This document shows, in pieces, positions 1 through 7,015 of a stretch of DNA of 11,109 nucleotides (positions are counted from its first letter, which is position 1; each line of letters begins with the position of its first letter). The position numbers were made by a program, and so were the translations under genes. Under the pieces are notes generated by a model. The model saw nothing but the letters and a program-made list of their open reading frames with translations, made no database searches and was not told where the DNA came from. The stretch is from Desulfobacula sp. (GTDB lineage: Bacteria; Desulfobacterota; Desulfobacteria; Desulfobacterales; Desulfobacteraceae). The DNA is taken from NCBI GenBank assembly GCA_027858355.1, contig JAQICW010000370.1:1-11109 (forward strand), in the 5' to 3' direction.

Positions 1-1331
1 CCAACAAGGTAGAAAGGAATTGAAAGTAGCCTGTATTCAATGGGTTGTCCGTCCGGCAATTTATTTGAATCCTGAAAAACAGAGGGTTTGTCAAGATTGA
101 TCCGGACTGCCAGATCAACCCCTTTTTCTTTTATAAACTGGTGCATTGATTTCAATCGGCCGGTTTTCCCCGCCTTGACTTCTATGGGGATGACTTTCGA
201 ACCGGATGAAATAATATAATCCAGCTCAGCCGAAGAGCTTTTTGCCTCTCTGACCCAATAATATAGTTCCGGCTTTTTATAGCATTCACCTGAATAAAGA
301 AGGTGCTGTCCTGCAAACTGTTCACACAGGCGACCGGAATTGGTCATCATTAAATCATCTGCATTCTCTATGTCAATCATGCTCATCCCGCAGGCGGTGG
401 CCATCAGTCCGACATCCAGAAAAATAAGTTTAAATTTTTTTTCATTCACCTGGGCGCCCAGGGGGATACCATTCCCCGCACTGTGTTTCACCCGGTAGGT
501 TATTTTTGCCAGTTCAAGCAGATGTAATGCTTTTTCAATATTTTGAGCGCGGTCATTCCGGTCAATGTTGACATACTTGAACTTTTCACACACCATCAGA
601 GGCAGTTTTTTAAAAACATTCAGAATCCGCAGGGGGTCAATTCTTGGAGAATACTTGTTGAAATCATCTTCATATGTTCTCAGAATGGATTCTTTAATAA
701 TCTCGGATTCATGAAAAGAGTTTGTTTCAGAATAAGCAAGAACAGCTTCGGGCATACCGCCAACAATAAGGTATGTTTTGAAGTATGATAAAAGATCGGA
801 ATGAACAGCCTCGGGCAGGTCTTCTGAAACCCGATAGGATTGAATAAAATCATTCAGCAGATTTTTCCCGTTTGCTGCCAGAAATTCTTCAAAGGTCATC
901 GGCCCCAGATGCAAATATTCAATTCTTCCGACAGGCATGGAAAAGGTATGATTTTCCAGAATGAATTCCAAAAGTGAGCCGGCTGCAATAATGTGCAGCC
1001 CAGGTAGGTCTTCATAAAAATACCTCAGTTTTGAAAACACCTCAGGTGCAGCCTGAATTTCATCCAGAAAGAGGAGCGTATTCTTGATATCAATGGGTTT
1101 GTTGTATTTAAGCTCTAAAAGCTTTATGGCTTTTTCAGGAGTCCCGTTAAATAAAGTGACAGCCCCCGGGTCTTTTTCAAAATTAATTTCAACAAAGTTT
1201 GAAAAATTCTGTTCTGCAAACATGGAAACAAGATATGATTTTCCAACCTGTCTGGCCCCCCGGATAACGAGTGGCTTTCGTCTTGGTTTCTGTTTCCATT
1301 TTATAAGATAATTAAGGGCTGATCTATGCAT
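1..1331 (-). CDS. AAA family ATPase with C-terminal DUF4143 (partial, 3' end beyond left edge)
   Basis: The 443 visible codons are uninterrupted from ATG at 1331-1329 to the left edge; I translated this by hand. An in-frame TAG lies two codons before the ATG, which makes it the first usable Met. Residues 25-32 (GARQVGKS) are the Walker A P-loop. Residues 86-93 (LLFLDEIQ) are Walker B, and 114-123 (IIAAGSLLEF) look like a sensor strand. The C-terminal half resembles DUF4143: D371 in AELDYII followed by E384-V-K386 in PIEVKAG has the spacing of a PD-(D/E)XK nuclease-like core. The family is common and of poorly defined function, with some members suspected to be stress or toxin-related ATPases. 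Few C-terminal residues are probably missing. The gene is separated from the polysaccharide operon by about 355 bases and has a more even composition, so I treat it as an unrelated neighbour. The family call is confident; the role is unknown. Confidence 0.93.
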   Translation of the reverse strand, partial: MHRSALNYLIKWKQKPRRKPLVIRGARQVGKSYLVSMFAEQNFSNFVEINFEKDPGAVTLFNGTPEKAIKLLELKYNKPIDIKNTLLFLDEIQAAPEVFSKLRYFYEDLPGLHIIAAGSLLEFILENHTFSMPVGRIEYLHLGPMTFEEFLAANGKNLLNDFIQSYRVSEDLPEAVHSDLLSYFKTYLIVGGMPEAVLAYSETNSFHESEIIKESILRTYEDDFNKYSPRIDPLRILNVFKKLPLMVCEKFKYVNIDRNDRAQNIEKALHLLELAKITYRVKHSAGNGIPLGAQVNEKKFKLIFLDVGLMATACGMSMIDIENADDLMMTNSGRLCEQFAGQHLLYSGECYKKPELYYWVREAKSSSAELDYIISSGSKVIPIEVKAGKTGRLKSMHQFIKEKGVDLAVRINLDKPSVFQDSNKLPDGQPIEYRLLSIPFYLV

Positions 1332-1434
1332 AACCTATGTGCTGATAAATTTAAAAATGATTTTTTCACAGGTTCTTTTATCAAATGATATAATTTTTTA
1401 CAAGGTATGAATATTTTCATTTCAAATTACTATA

Positions 1435-1463
1435 AAAATATCTTGTCGGTGGGAATTTGTCAC
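1435..1463 (-). promoter_or_regulatory. Possible sigma-70-type promoter for the AAA/DUF4143 gene
   Basis: Reading the minus strand, GTGACA (1463-1458, five of six to TTGACA) is followed by a 17-base spacer and TATTTT (1440-1435, four of six to TATAAT). This would give a leader of roughly 95 bases before the ATG at 1331. The surroundings are AT-rich, so chance matches are likely and confidence is low. Confidence 0.25.
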
Positions 1464-1590
1464 TAAACTTTTTTACCCTATGTGTTATTCGAGATCCAAA
1501 TTCAAATGGATTCTAATTGCTTTATCCAGGTTTCCCATCAGGCACTGGGTCAGATTTCCGATTGGTTTTATTAATCTTAAACACCCCTTT

Positions 1591-1629
1591 TGGGCATCAA
1601 AAAGTTCACCCTAAGGCCTTTTTAGCCCA
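1591..1629. repeat. Imperfect two-part inverted repeat in the spacer
   Basis: TGGGC (1591-1595) pairs with GCCCA (1625-1629), and AAAAAG (1599-1604) pairs with CTTTTT (1618-1623). An asymmetric internal loop (3 bases against 1) separates the two stems and a 13-base loop closes the structure. No U-run follows on the minus strand, so it does not look like a classical terminator for the operon. It could be part of a small repeat element together with the adjacent GGGGTC palindrome. Confidence 0.45.
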
Positions 1630-1667
1630 TATTTTATGCAATATTATTTGTAGAAACAAAAGCTTAC

Positions 1668-1682
1668 CGGGGTCAGACCCCG
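1668..1682 (-). terminator. GC-rich hairpin just after the operon's last stop codon (weak terminator or REP-like palindrome)
   Basis: CGGGGT and ACCCCG form a perfect six-base-pair stem with a three-base loop, starting 4 bases after the sugar-transferase stop codon (1689-1687). On the transcript the stem is followed by a short T-rich stretch that begins about 6 bases later (TTTTGTTT), so the U-tract is imperfect. The GGGGTC-N-GACCCC core resembles palindromes that I recall being scattered around Y1-type (REP-associated) transposases in many bacteria. It may therefore be a dispersed repeat that also serves as a terminator. The hairpin itself is certain; its role is not. Confidence 0.45.
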
Positions 1683-1686
1683 CCAT

Positions 1687-3129
1687 TTATCGTCCAGCTC
1701 CGGTCAGGACCGCCTTGGCCGTGAGCACCAGGATCTTGAAATCGTTGAACAGCGACCAGGTGTCAATGTACTTCAGGTCCAGTTTCATCCAGTCTTCAAA
1801 GCTCAATTCATTGCGCCTGGGCGCAATCTGCCACAAACAGGTCATCCCGGGTTTCATGGACAGCCGCCGCCTGTGCCACACGGAATACTCATCCACTTCC
1901 TTGGGGATCGGCGGCCTTGGCCCCACAAGGCCCATCTCGGTTTTTAAAACATTAAACAGCTGGGGCAGTTCATCCAGGCTGGTCTTTCTCAAAAAACTAC
2001 CCACATAGGGAATAATTCTCGGATCATTCCTGATTTTAAAAGCAGGCCCGTCCGCCTCATTCATCTCTGCAAGCTCTTTGAGCATTTCATCTGCATGCTC
2101 AGTCATGGTCCTGAACTTATACACCATAAACCGCCTGCCGTTCATGCCCAGCCGTTCCTGCTTGTAGAAAACCGGCCCTTTGGAAAATACTTTTATGGCA
2201 AGACCAATACCTATAAAAACAGGCAGCAAAATAATTGTCAAAATCAAAGCACCTAGAAAATCAAACACATGCTTTATCAGCATGGCCCCTTCATTATGTG
2301 GGGTAGACTGAAGGGCCATGGTCTGGACCCCTAGAAACTCTTCAAACCGGATTACGGCTACACCCGGCCGGTACATCAAATAATGCAGTTCCCAGTCCGG
2401 AATAATCCGAACATTTATCCCCAGGCTTTCTGCAAAGGCAAGGGTCTGGTCTCCTTTTTCCAATTTTTTAAGGGGAATGGCAAAAATCAGTTCATCAACA
2501 ATATTATCCCGCAGATATGCTTCAAGGTCTTTTACAAGGCCGATCACCTCATGACCATTAAAAACAGGTTGCCCAAGTTGCGCTTCATCCACATCAAAAC
2601 AACCCAGAACCCTGTATCCAGTGGCTTTGTATTTTTCCACTGCTTTAATAAGATCTTTTGCCCGCTCTTTGCTCCCCACTATAAGCACATTCCTGGTGTT
2701 AAGCCCATCTGTCCTGACCTTTTCCAGGATTTTGAAAATAATAAATTTGGATAAAGTGAGCAAAGAGATACTAAGAATCAGAAAAATACCCATTAAAAGT
2801 CGGCTGATACCCTGGATATGCAGAAAATACATGGCAATATTCACCAGGATTATCCCCAGCAAACAAGATTTTAAAATTGTGATAAAAAACTGCCATAAAG
2901 GTTGCCGCCGATAGGACATGTACATGCCCATCCATTTAAAGGAGATATACCAGGCAATGATAATCAGTAAAAGAACAATATAGTAGTTGGGATCTTTGGA
3001 AAGATTGCTCAATGATCCCGGCAACAGGTTTCTTTTAATAAAGTATGCCGCAATAAATGAAAAAGCCGTGATCCCAATATCAATGGTTTTCTGCATATCT
3101 AAAATAAAGGTACTGTGTTCTTTAAGCAT
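1687..3129 (-). CDS. Polyisoprenyl-phosphate hexose-1-phosphate transferase (exopolysaccharide sugar transferase)
   Basis: This 480-residue protein has the full WcaJ/EPS-sugar-transferase architecture. There are four hydrophobic segments (about 16-32, 49-66, 82-103, 110-132), then a CoA_binding_3 Rossmann-like domain beginning NVLIVGS at 147, then a membrane helix at about 285-313 leading into the catalytic bacterial sugar transferase domain. Catalytic-domain motifs are KHVFDFLGA (286), GPVFYKQERLG (318), YKFRTM (337), NDPRI (368), RKTSLDELPQ (381-390, containing the acidic D386-E387 pair), GLVGPRPP (400) and KPGMTCLWQI (426). The family transfers a sugar-1-phosphate from a UDP-sugar to undecaprenyl phosphate at the inner membrane, which starts repeat-unit assembly. 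Glucose or galactose is typical, but the sugar cannot be read from the sequence. The start overlaps the previous gene by 8 bases, and AGAAGGA lies about 13 bases upstream. It is the last gene of the operon. The catalytic part is clearly GC-richer than the operon's other genes. Confidence 0.95.
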   Translation of the reverse strand: MLKEHSTFILDMQKTIDIGITAFSFIAAYFIKRNLLPGSLSNLSKDPNYYIVLLLIIIAWYISFKWMGMYMSYRRQPLWQFFITILKSCLLGIILVNIAMYFLHIQGISRLLMGIFLILSISLLTLSKFIIFKILEKVRTDGLNTRNVLIVGSKERAKDLIKAVEKYKATGYRVLGCFDVDEAQLGQPVFNGHEVIGLVKDLEAYLRDNIVDELIFAIPLKKLEKGDQTLAFAESLGINVRIIPDWELHYLMYRPGVAVIRFEEFLGVQTMALQSTPHNEGAMLIKHVFDFLGALILTIILLPVFIGIGLAIKVFSKGPVFYKQERLGMNGRRFMVYKFRTMTEHADEMLKELAEMNEADGPAFKIRNDPRIIPYVGSFLRKTSLDELPQLFNVLKTEMGLVGPRPPIPKEVDEYSVWHRRRLSMKPGMTCLWQIAPRRNELSFEDWMKLDLKYIDTWSLFNDFKILVLTAKAVLTGAGR

Positions 3130-4300
3130 GACGTTTTTTAAATCCTTCTGAAATCAATCTATAAGGCCGCAAAAAATAATATAAAAATAATAATAAATCT
3201 GGTAATGGATATTTATCCCATTCCCGAATCGTGGGCTGAAAGAAAAGCCTGATAGCATATCTGATCCTATCAAGTATACTATCCCGGACTGAAAAATGAA
3301 TGGGTGAAAACCGCCAGCTCAAAGTTTCAGTGAATCCTGGCGATTGATTCATTATTTTTTCAATAATTTTTTTTGCAAGCTTTTGAGTCACCCCATCATT
3401 ATCAATCTCATCTTTAAGATCCTCCGGTAAAATAGTTTCAAACAATCGCTCTGCAAGTACTAATGCAAGGTATACCATTCTTTTGCATTTCAAGATTCGG
3501 GCTTTGGCAATGACTATGTCCCAATCCTTTATTCTTTTTGATTTTATAATTTCAGCTACTGAACAGATCATTTCTAATTTATCCCAACAATGGCTTGTCC
3601 CATGGATGCACAGATGAATTAAGGTATCTTCAATGGAAAGTGCAGTAATATTTTTTCCTGACATTTCAATCTGTTCAAATCGATCTTCCAAATCTTTATA
3701 GTGGATTGGTTTCAGAGAATACCTGCCTGTGATTTCCCAGTGAAGATCAATGTTAATGGTTCTGGAGTTGTTTGCAAGATGGAAGAAATTTTCTTTTTCA
3801 AGATATGTTTTTATCTGTTGATCTGGTATTTTAACATCTGTATTAAATCCCAAGCTTATCAAATGATCCCTTGCTTTTACAGCATCCTTTTCCTTTACAA
3901 GAATATCAAGATCTGAAAAAGATCTCAGGCCTGGATCACCATAAATAAGTTGAGCCTGAACAGGGCCTTTGAACGGCACAGTCGCAATATTTATTTCTTC
4001 TAACAGGCTCAATAGTTTAATAAGACTTGCGCTTAGTGCCAGATTCCTGATGCTGTTTTGAACGTAATGATTTTTTAATTTGGCTAAAATAGTTTGGGGG
4101 ATAAGTTCATCACCAATAGTTTTTAAGTTTTGATATAAGAAATTGGCCAGCCTGTGTTCAATTGCAGTATCGATAACAAGCTGCCAGTTAACATCAGAAG
4201 TGACAAGTTGTTTAAGTTGCTTGACGTGAATAGCAGTCATACATGTTCCAGCACAACAAAGAATGATTTCCATTTCTTTATTTTTCAAGTGCTTTTTCAT
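3122..4300 (-). CDS. Uncharacterised nucleotidyltransferase-fold protein (NTP_transf_5 type)
   Basis: This 392-residue soluble protein has the pattern of the NTP_transf_5 family. VPFKGP (108-113) is followed by the nucleotidyltransferase core RSFSDLDILV (126-135), which supplies the D130-x-D132 pair. NIDLHW (183-188) gives D186 as the likely third metal-binding acid. A conserved-looking segment with H229, H233 and H237 around LIHLCIHGTSHCW follows. The family is thought to bind a nucleotide and metal, but no reaction is established. Homologues recur in exopolysaccharide clusters, including exosortase-linked ones (recalled knowledge). It overlaps the preceding glycosyltransferase by 23 bases and the sugar transferase by 8, so it is co-translated with both. 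A later Met (codon 10, 4273-4271) is an alternative start just past the upstream stop codon. I keep the first because AAGG lies just before it, although the spacing is short. Modification of a sugar or carrier is only a guess. Confidence 0.85.
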   Translation of the reverse strand: MKKHLKNKEMEIILCCAGTCMTAIHVKQLKQLVTSDVNWQLVIDTAIEHRLANFLYQNLKTIGDELIPQTILAKLKNHYVQNSIRNLALSASLIKLLSLLEEINIATVPFKGPVQAQLIYGDPGLRSFSDLDILVKEKDAVKARDHLISLGFNTDVKIPDQQIKTYLEKENFFHLANNSRTINIDLHWEITGRYSLKPIHYKDLEDRFEQIEMSGKNITALSIEDTLIHLCIHGTSHCWDKLEMICSVAEIIKSKRIKDWDIVIAKARILKCKRMVYLALVLAERLFETILPEDLKDEIDNDGVTQKLAKKIIEKIMNQSPGFTETLSWRFSPIHFSVRDSILDRIRYAIRLFFQPTIREWDKYPLPDLLLFLYYFLRPYRLISEGFKKRHA

Positions 4301-5381
4301 ATACCTTGATCGTTTGCTTGGCGATTTTCTCCCAATTATATTTCTCTTCTATCTGGGATTTGAAATTCTTTTTTTCATTTTCTGAAATAGTACTGGCAAG
4401 AAGAGTTTTCAGTCTGTTTTTCAAATCCAGCACATTACCGGTTTTAAAGTATTTATCTTTTGGCAGTTTAACCACTTTATTAGCAGGGATGTCAGAGGCA
4501 AGAACCGACAGTCCAAAGCTCATGGCTTCTAATAATGCAATCGGTAGCCCTTCATGAAACGAGGGGAGCACAAAAAGCTTTGCGTGGGAATACAATTGTA
4601 TTAAGGGGCCTCCTGTTACATATCCAGGACAAATAATTCGATCATGTCTATTTATCGTATCCAGCAACTGTCTGCTAAAACTATTTTCGTAATTGGTATA
4701 TCCGGCAATTATCAGTTTGCAATCAGTTTTTATTTGGGAAAAGGCTTGCACCAATAAATCTAATCCTTTTCCCGGTTCAATACGAGACACTGCCAATATG
4801 TATTTCTTTGGTTTTAGGCCCAGGCTTTTTAGATAATTCGTTTGTTCCATTTTCGTTTTTAATCGAACACCATTATATATCATTATTGTTTTACGATTGT
4901 ACTTCCTCTTTATCGCATCACGTATTACAGGCGAGATAACAATAATTTCTTTAGCCAATTTGACACCCATCCACTCTCCAATCCGTAAAACTACCCTGGC
5001 TATTTTCCCCCATTTAATCCGTTCATAATCCTGCCCATGGTGGGTAATCACTACCGTCATCCCCAAAAGACGTGCCAAGGGTGTCATTAAACTTGGTCCA
5101 ACCGCATGGATATGCAGAATATCAGGACTATGAAACCTTGCTTTTATTACTGCTAAAAATGTGTGGATAATGGTTTCAAGGCTGCTTTTAAGTGGTGCAT
5201 ACAAATGGACAAGATTGACGTCACACCAGTTTTTATCGAAATTTTTTACATATGGTTTGCGTGTAGCAACATAAACATCATGGCCTTTCTGAACGATTAA
5301 AGGATAGATATTCTGGCAATGATTTTCAATTCCTCCGGGGATATCCGGTATGCCTCTGGTTCCGGTGACAAAAATTTTCAT
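4278..5381 (-). CDS. GT4-type (GT-B fold) glycosyltransferase
   Basis: This 367-residue protein has the two-domain GT-B layout. The N-terminal acceptor domain begins MKIFVTGTRGIPDIPGGIE, with the glycine-rich loop at 15-18, and contains THHGQDYERIKWG (113-125). The C-terminal donor domain begins near ILAVSRIEPGKGLDLL (195-210) and carries the EX7E signature E277-GLPIALL-E285 in a PSFHEGLPIALLEAMSFG context. This is a retaining glycosyltransferase that moves a sugar from a nucleotide-sugar to the growing lipid-linked repeat unit on the cytoplasmic face of the membrane; donor and linkage cannot be predicted. Its ATG shares one base with the stop of the preceding GT26 gene (TAATG junction), which indicates translational coupling, and there is no strong ribosome binding site of its own. 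Length is normal and no defect is seen. Confidence 0.95.
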   Translation of the reverse strand: MKIFVTGTRGIPDIPGGIENHCQNIYPLIVQKGHDVYVATRKPYVKNFDKNWCDVNLVHLYAPLKSSLETIIHTFLAVIKARFHSPDILHIHAVGPSLMTPLARLLGMTVVITHHGQDYERIKWGKIARVVLRIGEWMGVKLAKEIIVISPVIRDAIKRKYNRKTIMIYNGVRLKTKMEQTNYLKSLGLKPKKYILAVSRIEPGKGLDLLVQAFSQIKTDCKLIIAGYTNYENSFSRQLLDTINRHDRIICPGYVTGGPLIQLYSHAKLFVLPSFHEGLPIALLEAMSFGLSVLASDIPANKVVKLPKDKYFKTGNVLDLKNRLKTLLASTISENEKKNFKSQIEEKYNWEKIAKQTIKVYEKALEK

Positions 5382-6139
5382 TAAAGCAGGTTCTTTTTAA
5401 ACAAACGTGCTTGGATGAACTGCCAAGGCAACCAATAAAGAAGCCACAATCCTTGGAAAAAATATCGTTTCCAAAGTCTGGATGGTTCATTTATAATACG
5501 ATATATCCAGTTTATATGAAGTTTATAAATCCAGTGACTTGGATAATAATCCACACCATACTTTGATGTTTGTTCAATATAGCCGCCGCAGGTGAGGATG
5601 ACTTTGGCGTTTATTCGTGATTTGTTTCTGATACACCATTGATGTTCTTTTGGTACACTTAAGCCAACCATTAAAATATCAGGAGAAAATCTGTTTATCT
5701 CATTTATGACATGTTCTTCTTCGTCTTTTGTAAAGTATCCATGATGATGATAAGAAATATTCACATCCGGGTATGATTGATTAACTTGTTTTGTGAATTC
5801 TTGTTCTGTTGAAGGAGATCCGCCCAAAGCACAAATACACCATCTTTTATCTTCTGCCTGATTGAAAATTTCCTTCATTAATATATCTGCACTGATTTGC
5901 TTGATAATTTGCCTTATGCCAACAACCTTTGCCCAAATGATTGAATAATATCCGTCAAAGGATATTCTATCAAATTGGGAGAAAAGATTATCAAATTCAA
6001 CATCATGATTGATTTTATGGAGTATGTTTATATTTAATGCTGTTATTAATAGCTTACCATTCTTATTGATTGTCTGTTTTAATATAAACATGGTGTCTTC
6101 TATCGTATTCAGGTATTTTGAATTAGGTAAATTATTCAT
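5381..6139 (-). CDS. WecG/TagA/CpsF family glycosyltransferase (GT26)
   Basis: This 252-residue protein follows the GT26 pattern: TALNINIL (33-40, with N36), the ISFDGYY block (59-65) with the conserved acid D62, SADIL (83-87) with D85, LGGSPS (105-110), HGYF (133-136), FSPDILMVGLSVPKEHQW (151-168), and a C-terminal WIYRIINEPSRLWKRY block (211-226). The C-terminal segment ends with a hydrophobic and basic tail (about 227-252) that probably attaches it to the membrane. Family members add the second sugar to an undecaprenyl-diphosphate-linked sugar, such as ManNAc onto GlcNAc in WecG and TagA. This fits a role directly after the initiating sugar transferase of the same operon. The region usually reading GGxFD is CGGYIEQTSKYG (184-195) here, as in a divergent subfamily, so substrate transfer from WecG or TagA would be unsafe. 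It overlaps the sulfotransferase gene by 8 bases. Confidence 0.92.
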   Translation of the reverse strand: MNNLPNSKYLNTIEDTMFILKQTINKNGKLLITALNINILHKINHDVEFDNLFSQFDRISFDGYYSIIWAKVVGIRQIIKQISADILMKEIFNQAEDKRWCICALGGSPSTEQEFTKQVNQSYPDVNISYHHHGYFTKDEEEHVINEINRFSPDILMVGLSVPKEHQWCIRNKSRINAKVILTCGGYIEQTSKYGVDYYPSHWIYKLHINWIYRIINEPSRLWKRYFFQGLWLLYWLPWQFIQARLFKKNLL

Positions 6140-6971
6140 TTTCCAGTTTCCATTCTGAAAGCATATTTCTTTTCAATAATATAGATAGTTTTTTTACATC
6201 ATCATAATATTCGTTTTTCATCCAGCCGGGAAATTGTATGGTATCCTTTTTTGAAGATAAAGATCCTCTCATTAATCTATTGATCAGGCTATTTCGCTGT
6301 AAAAATTTAATACTGCTTTTAAATGGAGTTTTATAAATTAAGTCTCTAATAAAGGTTGTGTAGGAAAGGATTGGACCTTTGTTTGATACCCCGATATTAA
6401 ATTTATTGCCTGTTTGTGAAGAAATAAAATCTGGATTTGCGCCTAAAAAAGAATAAATATCTTTTATGAACTTGAAAGGATCTGTTTGAATGTCTTCATA
6501 TATTTTTATTAAAAGATTCTCTCTGCCAAAGATTGCAATATATGGTTGGAGCTGCCGATAATATTTGCCCCTGTCTATACAATAATCCTTGTTCGCCTTA
6601 ACAAATTCATCAAAGCTGACATTCCAGTTTCCCTCCCGCAATCCTTTCCCGTAACTTGAGTATGCTCTTTTGAGAGGGTTTCGTAGGATAACAATGATTT
6701 TAATAATACCTAAATCAGTTGATATCCTTACAGGTGCTTTGGGGTCAACAAAATATTCAGGCGTGATTTCACCTTTTAGAGTCCCTTTGGGGGCATTGTT
6801 AAAGTAGTTTTGATACCATTCCAGACCTTTAGAGTAATTACCGTTTATTTCACTAAAAAAATTAAGCTCTTTTTTTTGAGGCATGAATATCTCTGAATGT
6901 TCTCGCAAATTTTCAAATAACCAGGTTGTTCCGCAGCGCTGAGCACCAATGCATAAAAAATCAGGAAGCAT
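6132..6971 (-). CDS. PAPS-dependent carbohydrate sulfotransferase
   Basis: This 279-residue protein is of normal length for a cytoplasmic bacterial sulfotransferase of the heparan N-sulfotransferase-like group. The 5'-phosphosulfate-binding loop is GAQRCGTTWL (9-18) at the extreme N-terminus. KKELNFFS (33-40) follows. E68 in GEITPEY is placed like the catalytic base of NST-type enzymes. The 3'-phosphate-binding segment is IIVILRNPLKRAYSSY (92-107), with R97 and S105 or S106. The likely reaction is transfer of sulfate from PAPS to a hydroxyl or amino group of the polysaccharide repeat unit, or less likely of another surface glycan. A good ribosome binding site precedes the start, and a 44-base gap separates it from the frameshifted methyltransferase. 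It can therefore be translated independently of that gene. The sulfotransferase family call is firm; the acceptor is inferred from context. Confidence 0.93.
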   Translation of the reverse strand: MLPDFLCIGAQRCGTTWLFENLREHSEIFMPQKKELNFFSEINGNYSKGLEWYQNYFNNAPKGTLKGEITPEYFVDPKAPVRISTDLGIIKIIVILRNPLKRAYSSYGKGLREGNWNVSFDEFVKANKDYCIDRGKYYRQLQPYIAIFGRENLLIKIYEDIQTDPFKFIKDIYSFLGANPDFISSQTGNKFNIGVSNKGPILSYTTFIRDLIYKTPFKSSIKFLQRNSLINRLMRGSLSSKKDTIQFPGWMKNEYYDDVKKLSILLKRNMLSEWKLENE

Positions 6972-6976
6972 AGTTT

Positions 6977-6981
6977 TCCTT
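6977..6981 (-). promoter_or_regulatory. Ribosome binding site of the sulfotransferase gene
   Basis: AAGGA lies 5 bases before the ATG at 6971-6969. It matters because most other junctions rely on overlap coupling, whereas this one re-initiates after a methyltransferase gene whose translation, in the frame present here, ends about 180 bases earlier. Confidence 0.65.
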
Positions 6982-7015
6982 ATGTTTAGTATTTAAATTT
7001 TGTGCTGTAATACCC

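Larger units (their letters stand above)
1332..1686. other. Non-coding spacer between the polysaccharide operon and the AAA gene
   Basis: I see no credible gene in this stretch. The part nearest the AAA gene (about 1332-1500) is AT-rich and holds the possible promoter. The part nearest the operon (about 1540-1682) is more structured. It has a perfect GC-rich hairpin at 1668-1682, an imperfect two-part inverted repeat at 1591-1629, and a second copy of the 8-mer GGGTCAGA at 1547-1554 that matches the hairpin core. A forward reading frame crossing 1517-2008 is the antisense of the sugar transferase and is not counted as a gene. Confidence 0.7.

Noticed and set aside
543..1311. Forward-strand short reading frames inside the AAA/DUF4143 gene
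   Set aside because: They lie opposite a continuous 443-codon frame with clear Walker and DUF4143 motifs and have no motifs of their own.
1332..1686. CRISPR array, tRNA or riboswitch in the spacer
   Set aside because: There are no regularly spaced repeats, no cloverleaf-type pairing and no recognisable riboswitch core; only the hairpins listed are visible.
1517..2008. A forward-strand 163-residue reading frame covering the spacer and the end of the sugar transferase
   Set aside because: Most of it is antisense to the strongly conserved catalytic domain, the product resembles no family, and it runs against an otherwise all-minus-strand region.
4271..4273. Met codon 10 as the start of the nucleotidyltransferase-fold protein
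   Set aside because: It would remove the overlap with the upstream gene, but no Shine-Dalgarno-like sequence precedes it, whereas AAGG lies just before the first Met. It remains possible and changes only nine residues.
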